64,000 nucleotides of DNA from Rugamonas fusca (lineage in GTDB: Bacteria; Pseudomonadota; Gammaproteobacteria; Burkholderiales; Burkholderiaceae_D). Both the position numbers and the translations under genes were made by a program. The notes beneath the pieces were generated by a model. That model searched no databases. It worked only from the letters and a program-made list of their open reading frames with translations, and was not told where the DNA came from. Positions 59,968 to 64,000 of the stretch are shown in pieces. The stretch spans positions 112,746-176,745 of the forward strand of contig NZ_JACEZS010000013.1 in the NCBI RefSeq assembly GCF_014042365.1, in the 5' to 3' direction. Numbering within the stretch: the stretch's first letter is position 1; every line of letters starts with the position of its first letter.

Positions 59968-61475
59968 TTGCTGAGCTCCATGTCCCCGGCGAGCGATTGT
60001 TCTGGCACGGCGCCAGCGAATTCGGCGCTAATGCTGGTCGCTGTGGCTGGCACCGTCATGAAGAATTTCCCAATCCCCAGGACGGTCGCCAAGGAGGCGG
60101 TGCCGGTCGCCACCGGGCAAGACAACAAAGGGATGTTCAATACTCGACGTCCACGCAGGCCAGGCTTATTGGCGGTTGACGGTGCCAGGAAATTCGTCCC
60201 GCTACCGGCCATATATGGCGTCGGTGAAGGATAGCTGCTGGCGATCGGGTTGCCAGGGTAGAGTGTCGACCAGTTCGTGGTAGCGAACGTCGCATAGCCG
60301 CTTGCAGGTTCCGGTGTGCCCGCCGAATAGGCGGAAAACGGAACCGCTTTCGCATACGCCCACAGTGGCCCGTACGAGGCAGCGGTATTCGGGGGCTGCA
60401 TAGGTAGTGGGTCGGCGGTGGTCCACAGCTTGCTTTGGTATAGGGTCTTTTGCGCGGTCTGGCCATTGCGGGTAGTGGACATCCAGGGAATGGCCGTGTC
60501 GTAGACGTACGATTTGATGTTGAAATCAGGCGGCGCCGCATTCGGGCTGCACAAGCCGCCCGCGTATTGGTCGAAGCGGGAGTTGAGCTGTTGGTATAGT
60601 GCCGCAAGTGGAAATGGGCTTTGCACGGTGATTGGCGCGCCCATCACCCGTCCCATGGGCATGGTGCCCGTGCAGACGAATGGGCCAACCAGGGAAGGGT
60701 CCATGTTGGCCGACGAACCCAGTGTGCCAAGTGGGTCGATCGGATCGATGACGAAATTGACGGGCGTGGTCGCATTGGGATTGAGCTGCATCAGGTCGTA
60801 CGCGACACCACGCCGGAAACCGAACTCGACGAGTTCAACGCTGGCGGCCGAATTGATGCGCGAAGCCGCCGGTGTCGAGGACAGTGCGCAGATGGCCAGC
60901 GGTGTGACGCGGATGCTTGACCGTCCGGCGATGGCCTGTCCCGATGTTGTCGATGCCGAGCTCCCAGTGAACAGCTGCATGAAAATGGAATTGACGCTGG
61001 ACATGGCGGACGACAGCGCCGCTGTATCGACCTTGACGAACAACAGGCCGTTGGGCGAGGACTGCGCCGAGGCCGCGTCCAGCCATTCACCGTCCGCCGC
61101 AGAAGACGAGGCGGCGAACTTGATCGCCGCGTCCGACCAGGTGACGGATGTTGAGTTGTACTGATACCGCATACTGGACGCTTCGGCGGCGGCTCGCGCC
61201 AATGCGCTGGTGACACCGGCCTGGGTGCCGTTCAGCTCGTGCGCGGCGGCCAGAGCGACCCCAGTGGCTATATCCTCCAGTTCGTTGTGCCGGTTGTAGA
61301 TTTGTGCCAGATCCAGCGCCAGACCGAAAAGTCCCAGCAAGAGTAGCGTCAACAGCACGAACATGATCGCGACCGCACCACGCTGGGCGGTCCGTTGTCC
61401 GTTCGTACTCAGGCGCATCGAGCTAAGGCGAGCAGTGAACAAGTAGCCGTTCATGTGTTTCGCTACGCCAACCAT
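59964..61475 (-). CDS. TadG-like pilus assembly protein
   Basis: Protein of 503 aa. An N-terminal region RGAVAIMFVLLTLLLLGLFGLALDLAQIYNR-like (read in segments, about 32-62) is the TadG anchor, followed by NELEDIATGVALAAAHELNG. The long remainder is Ser/Thr/Pro-rich with cysteines in pairs and is predicted to be secreted. It heads a leftward operon with two TadE-like genes. No TadA ATPase, TadB/C, secretin or Flp gene lies in the window. An A/G-rich ribosome site precedes 61475. Confidence 0.85.
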   Translation of the reverse strand: MVGVAKHMNGYLFTARLSSMRLSTNGQRTAQRGAVAIMFVLLTLLLLGLFGLALDLAQIYNRHNELEDIATGVALAAAHELNGTQAGVTSALARAAAEASSMRYQYNSTSVTWSDAAIKFAASSSAADGEWLDAASAQSSPNGLLFVKVDTAALSSAMSSVNSIFMQLFTGSSASTTSGQAIAGRSSIRVTPLAICALSSTPAASRINSAASVELVEFGFRRGVAYDLMQLNPNATTPVNFVIDPIDPLGTLGSSANMDPSLVGPFVCTGTMPMGRVMGAPITVQSPFPLAALYQQLNSRFDQYAGGLCSPNAAPPDFNIKSYVYDTAIPWMSTTRNGQTAQKTLYQSKLWTTADPLPMQPPNTAASYGPLWAYAKAVPFSAYSAGTPEPASGYATFATTNWSTLYPGNPIASSYPSPTPYMAGSGTNFLAPSTANKPGLRGRRVLNIPLLSCPVATGTASLATVLGIGKFFMTVPATATSISAEFAGAVPEQSLAGDMELSK

Positions 61476-61797
61476 GGCCCCCCCCTTTATTCATCGTTGC
61501 TGCCGAGAGTGCGGACAGGAGGAGATCTTCCCCCCGATCAATTCTAGCCAGCGGGAACGGGGGAGGATTGATGAATGACAAGCGAAGCCGGAAGTAGATG
61601 AACTTGGATGCAAGAGGTTTTTCGTTATTGGTATCGGCGGCCTTGCTTGTGCAAATCGTCAATGTGAAAGGCAGCGATCCATCGTATTTATTGATCGAAA
61701 TTTTTAAGCGATAGTTGGGCTTACCCCAACTTCACGGCCACTTCCGTTAAGTGCATTTTCGATGGCCAGCCTGTACTTGGCTGAGATGCGGCTGATA
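61476..61797. other. 322-base gap upstream of the tadG-like gene
   Basis: No gene is supported. It should contain the leftward promoter of the tad operon, but I cannot identify -35 and -10 elements with confidence. Base composition is clearly less GC-rich than in the core genes. A 79-codon open frame crossing it (61423-61662, minus) has no family resemblance. Confidence 0.4.
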
Positions 61798-62808
61798 TTA
61801 TCGAGCCGCTACAGGTAGTGTCGCGAGGAAATCGAGTAATAACGTATTGAGTCGCTCCGGTGCTTCTTCGGGCACGGCATGACCAACCCCATCGAGCAAA
61901 GTCTTGCTTCGCAATCCAGGCAAATGTCGTTCAAGATTGTCGTAAACAGGAATGAAGCGATCTAGCGCCGGATCCGCAGCACCACCAATGAACAATGCAG
62001 GTAGTGTCGGACACATCCCTGCTAGATATGCGGTCTGCTCCCAATTGTGATCGCGTACGCGGTACAGGTTCAGGGGGGCGGCGAAGCCGGCACGCGAATA
62101 TTCGGCAACATAGTAGTCAATGGCTCGCGTGCTCAGCCAGTCGGGCAGCACTTTTGGTTTGTGAACCGTATCGAGAAAGCGTTCATCGACCCCGATATCC
62201 AGACGCCAGCGCTCCTGGCCTTGTGCGCTTCCGGATACCGAGTACATCATCGAGGACAGGGAAGTGCGAATATTGGCGTCGAGTTCCGGAACGGCCTCTG
62301 CAGGCGAGGAAAAATAATCCTGATAGAAGCGTGTCCCCGTGCGTTGCCGCTGCTCGCCCCATGCCACACTAGGTTTGGCAAGGCTGCGGGGCATGGGGGG
62401 AGAGGACAAGAACACGGCGCCACGAAATAGATCCGGACGCATCTGGGTGGCGGCGAAAGCGATGTGCGATCCAGCGTCATGACCAATGAGTACCGCAGAA
62501 GGCGCATGCAACAGCTGCATCATGCTGACAAGGTCGCCTACTAGGTGCATCATATCGCCGCGCTCAAGTTCTGTTGGCGTTTCACTTCCACCAAAGCCGG
62601 GAAGATCGGGGGCAACGACGCGATAACCGGCCGCAGCCAATGCTGGAATTTGATGCCGGAATTCGTACCAGAGATACGGAAAGCCATGCAAGAGAATGAG
62701 CAGCGGCCCTTCGCCCTCGACCACACAATGCCAACGCAGGCCATTGAGAATCAACTCGCGGTGCTGGAGGCGCGAGGGATCGTCATTGTTCAGATGTTCG
62801 ATTTTCAT
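61798..62808 (-). CDS. Epoxide hydrolase/haloalkane dehalogenase-like alpha/beta hydrolase
   Basis: Alpha/beta hydrolase of 336 aa. HGFPYLWYEFRHQIPAL carries the oxyanion-hole His-Gly. VVAPDLPGFGGSE and the nucleophile elbow GHDAGSH with Asp as the nucleophile follow, which points to epoxide hydrolases and haloalkane dehalogenases rather than esterases. A late GVGHAVPEEAPE holds the catalytic His. GGAG lies upstream of the ATG. A 31-codon ORF with its own strong ribosome site ends 16 bases before it. Confidence 0.88.
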   Translation of the reverse strand: MKIEHLNNDDPSRLQHRELILNGLRWHCVVEGEGPLLILLHGFPYLWYEFRHQIPALAAAGYRVVAPDLPGFGGSETPTELERGDMMHLVGDLVSMMQLLHAPSAVLIGHDAGSHIAFAATQMRPDLFRGAVFLSSPPMPRSLAKPSVAWGEQRQRTGTRFYQDYFSSPAEAVPELDANIRTSLSSMMYSVSGSAQGQERWRLDIGVDERFLDTVHKPKVLPDWLSTRAIDYYVAEYSRAGFAAPLNLYRVRDHNWEQTAYLAGMCPTLPALFIGGAADPALDRFIPVYDNLERHLPGLRSKTLLDGVGHAVPEEAPERLNTLLLDFLATLPVAAR

Positions 62809-62824
62809 TGTCTTTCTCCGATGA

Positions 62825-62920
62825 TTAGGCGTAGTTCAATTTGGCCTGTTTGCGTAAGTGCGCCGCAGCACCCAGGTAAGCAACCAAGGCCAAGGCCGTC
62901 AGACCGTCAAATGTAAGCAT
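62825..62920 (-). CDS. Possible small hydrophobic protein (31 aa)
   Basis: Short ORF with GGAGGA three bases before the ATG. The peptide begins MLTFDGL, has one hydrophobic stretch (TALALVAYLGAAAHL) and ends in a basic tail RKQAKLNYA. It directly precedes the hydrolase gene. It could be a real small membrane protein, a leader peptide, or a relic of the neighbouring decayed gene; function unknown. Confidence 0.4.
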   Translation of the reverse strand: MLTFDGLTALALVAYLGAAAHLRKQAKLNYA

Positions 62921-63285
62921 GGCTCCTCCAGGGGCGGGCCCCACTGTGTTGGAAACGCATGCGTAGCGCCAGTGCCCGCTGGTGTGCCATACCTTGATGA
63001 GGCCACCCAGGATGTACGCGACTACTTATTTTCGGGGCGCAAGGCCAAGCGATTTGTTCGTTTCGCAGGACCTCTTCTGACAGCAGCGTTAATTCCAGGT
63101 CGCTGATAATGGCGTAGTCGATCCTTCCTACCATCAGCTTTTTCACGTTAGTCATAGTGGTAGCAGCTTCCTCAGGGGAAATCCCCAGTGCATCTAGTTC
63201 CGTCAGGGCCGAAGTGCCCCGCACGATACCTACCTTTTCGTGACCGTGCTGACCGGCACGTACATAGCACCAGCTTACCCTCGCC
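62907..63285 (-). pseudogene. Remnant of a periplasmic solute-binding protein (SBP_bac_3-like)
   Basis: A frame on the minus strand reads YVRAGQHGHEKVGIVRGTSA, then LGISPEEAATTMTNVKKLMVGRIDYAI and SDLELTLLSEEVL. This resembles lobe-2 sequence of amino-acid-type solute-binding proteins (a VGIVRGT strand and a GRIDYAI segment). There is no start codon or signal peptide; the upstream part is missing and the frame degrades after NEQ. It lies between the EAL gene and the hydrolase. Confidence 0.4.
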
Positions 63286-63290
63286 TTGAC

Positions 63291-64000
63291 TCAGGTGCCG
63301 CTGGAGGCACTATGTGCACCGGAGCCCGGCGGAACGCGCACCGTATCGCCCCTGACGTCCCAAGACCGCGCATCCGCCAACAAATCCTGGAACGCCGAAG
63401 CGGGGATGGGTTTGCTGATTAAGTACCCCTGTGCTTCATCGCAACCGGCCGATCGCAAGAAGGCCAACTGCGCTTCGGTTTCGACGCCTTCCGCAATGAC
63501 AGTCAAATTCAGTCCATGGCCAAGTTGTATGACCGCGTTGACAATCGATGCGCTGTCGGGCGCGTCGAGCATATCGTCCACAAACGAGCGATCAATTTTC
63601 AGTTTATCGACAGATAATTTCTTCAGATAGGCGAGGCTGGAGTATCCGGTCCCGAAATCATCGATAGAAAACGTCACGCCGATTCTCTGCAATTTCCGGA
63701 TCACTTCAATCGTACCTTCGTGTAACAATACCGACTCGGTCAGCTCCAGCTCCAGCAGCGACGACGGCAAGCCGGACCGGGTCAACGCCTCGGTGACGGT
63801 ATTGAACAAGTTACCGTCTGCAAACTGCACCGCCGATAAGTTAACCGCCACCATCAGGCCATCACCATAGGTATCGAGCCATTGCCTGGCTTGCCGACAC
63901 GCCGTCTGCAAGGCCCACGCGCCGATTGGCACAATGTGCCCGCTCTGTTCGGCCAGCGCGATAAATCGCCCCGGCGGTATCAGCCCTTCAACCGGATGCT
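63291..64000 (-). CDS. EAL-domain c-di-GMP phosphodiesterase (5' part beyond window)
   Basis: C-terminal portion of an EAL protein, about 235 codons visible, entering from the right edge. The frame runs from HPVEGLIPPGRFIALAEQSG into VAVNLSAVQF, LELTESVLL, DDFGTGYSSLAYL, KIDRSFVDDM and AEGVETEAQL. GCDEAQGYLISKPIP closes the domain. The EAL motif itself and any sensor or GGDEF domain lie upstream of the edge. Catalytic residues seen are consistent with c-di-GMP hydrolysis. The tail beyond the domain is short. Confidence 0.88.
   Translation of the reverse strand, partial: HPVEGLIPPGRFIALAEQSGHIVPIGAWALQTACRQARQWLDTYGDGLMVAVNLSAVQFADGNLFNTVTEALTRSGLPSSLLELELTESVLLHEGTIEVIRKLQRIGVTFSIDDFGTGYSSLAYLKKLSVDKLKIDRSFVDDMLDAPDSASIVNAVIQLGHGLNLTVIAEGVETEAQLAFLRSAGCDEAQGYLISKPIPASAFQDLLADARSWDVRGDTVRVPPGSGAHSASSGT

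Noticed and set aside
61423..61662. 79-codon minus-strand frame across the tadG start
   Set aside because: It overlaps the tadG N-terminus in another frame and has no similarity or clear ribosome site.

Overview
The window is high-GC DNA with betaproteobacterial content and gene order. It holds a two-component pair divergent from recA-recX, then sucCD, a pgk-pyk-fba-purC-purE-purK-sua5 run, thiL divergent from maeB, and PEP-CTERM and Tad-type surface genes. From memory of such neighbourhoods it most resembles a chromosome of the family Oxalobacteraceae (Massilia, Duganella, Janthinobacterium group). No rRNA, tRNA, CRISPR array, intact insertion sequence or prophage was seen.

Layout. 1-2028: TctE/TctD-type sensor kinase (cut by the window edge) and response regulator. 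2153-3942: SOS-controlled recA and recX. 4225-6959: a DUF2889 protein and succinyl-CoA synthetase. 7038-9117: FHA protein, a type IV pilin behind a sigma-54 promoter, and a PilZ c-di-GMP receptor. 9264-13926: moaC, a BepA-like protease, and small metabolic or hypothetical genes. 14220-15286: azlCD exporter. 15355-23049: glycolysis and purine block ending in a threonylcarbamoyl-AMP synthase. 23121-26330: two tandem paralogous secreted lipases. 26344-30903: flavin reductase, msrA, an HD-GYP regulator and its hybrid kinase. 30855-36679: cfa, a hemerythrin-PdxH fusion, tcdA, thpR, FKBP and cysK. 36758-38160: zinc-type ArsR repressor and CDF exporter with a clear operator. 38343-40358: two small membrane proteins and an orphan TraL/TraM-like pair. 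40489-46558: pncC, then a translationally coupled YfiR / hybrid kinase / REC-GGDEF-EAL-REC operon. 46561-50052: thiL and maeB. 50324-54603: gmd, rmd and two glycosyltransferases, a D-rhamnose polysaccharide module. 55005-58632: MASE1-GGDEF, a PEP-CTERM lectin-like protein and the PA2779/PA2778 pair. 58884-64000: a more AT-rich accessory segment with Tad minor pilins, an epoxide-hydrolase-like enzyme, a decayed solute-binding protein and an EAL protein cut by the edge.

A recurring theme is c-di-GMP and surface behaviour. A PilZ receptor, an HD-GYP phosphodiesterase, a dual GGDEF/EAL regulator, a MASE1 cyclase and an EAL protein all occur in 64 kb, beside pilins, lectin-like and polysaccharide genes. 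The most unusual items are the hemerythrin-PdxH fusion, the YfiR protein wired to a histidine kinase rather than a cyclase, the chromosomal TraL/TraM-like pair, and two short RBS-backed membrane ORFs. Everything was read by eye; no database search was run.
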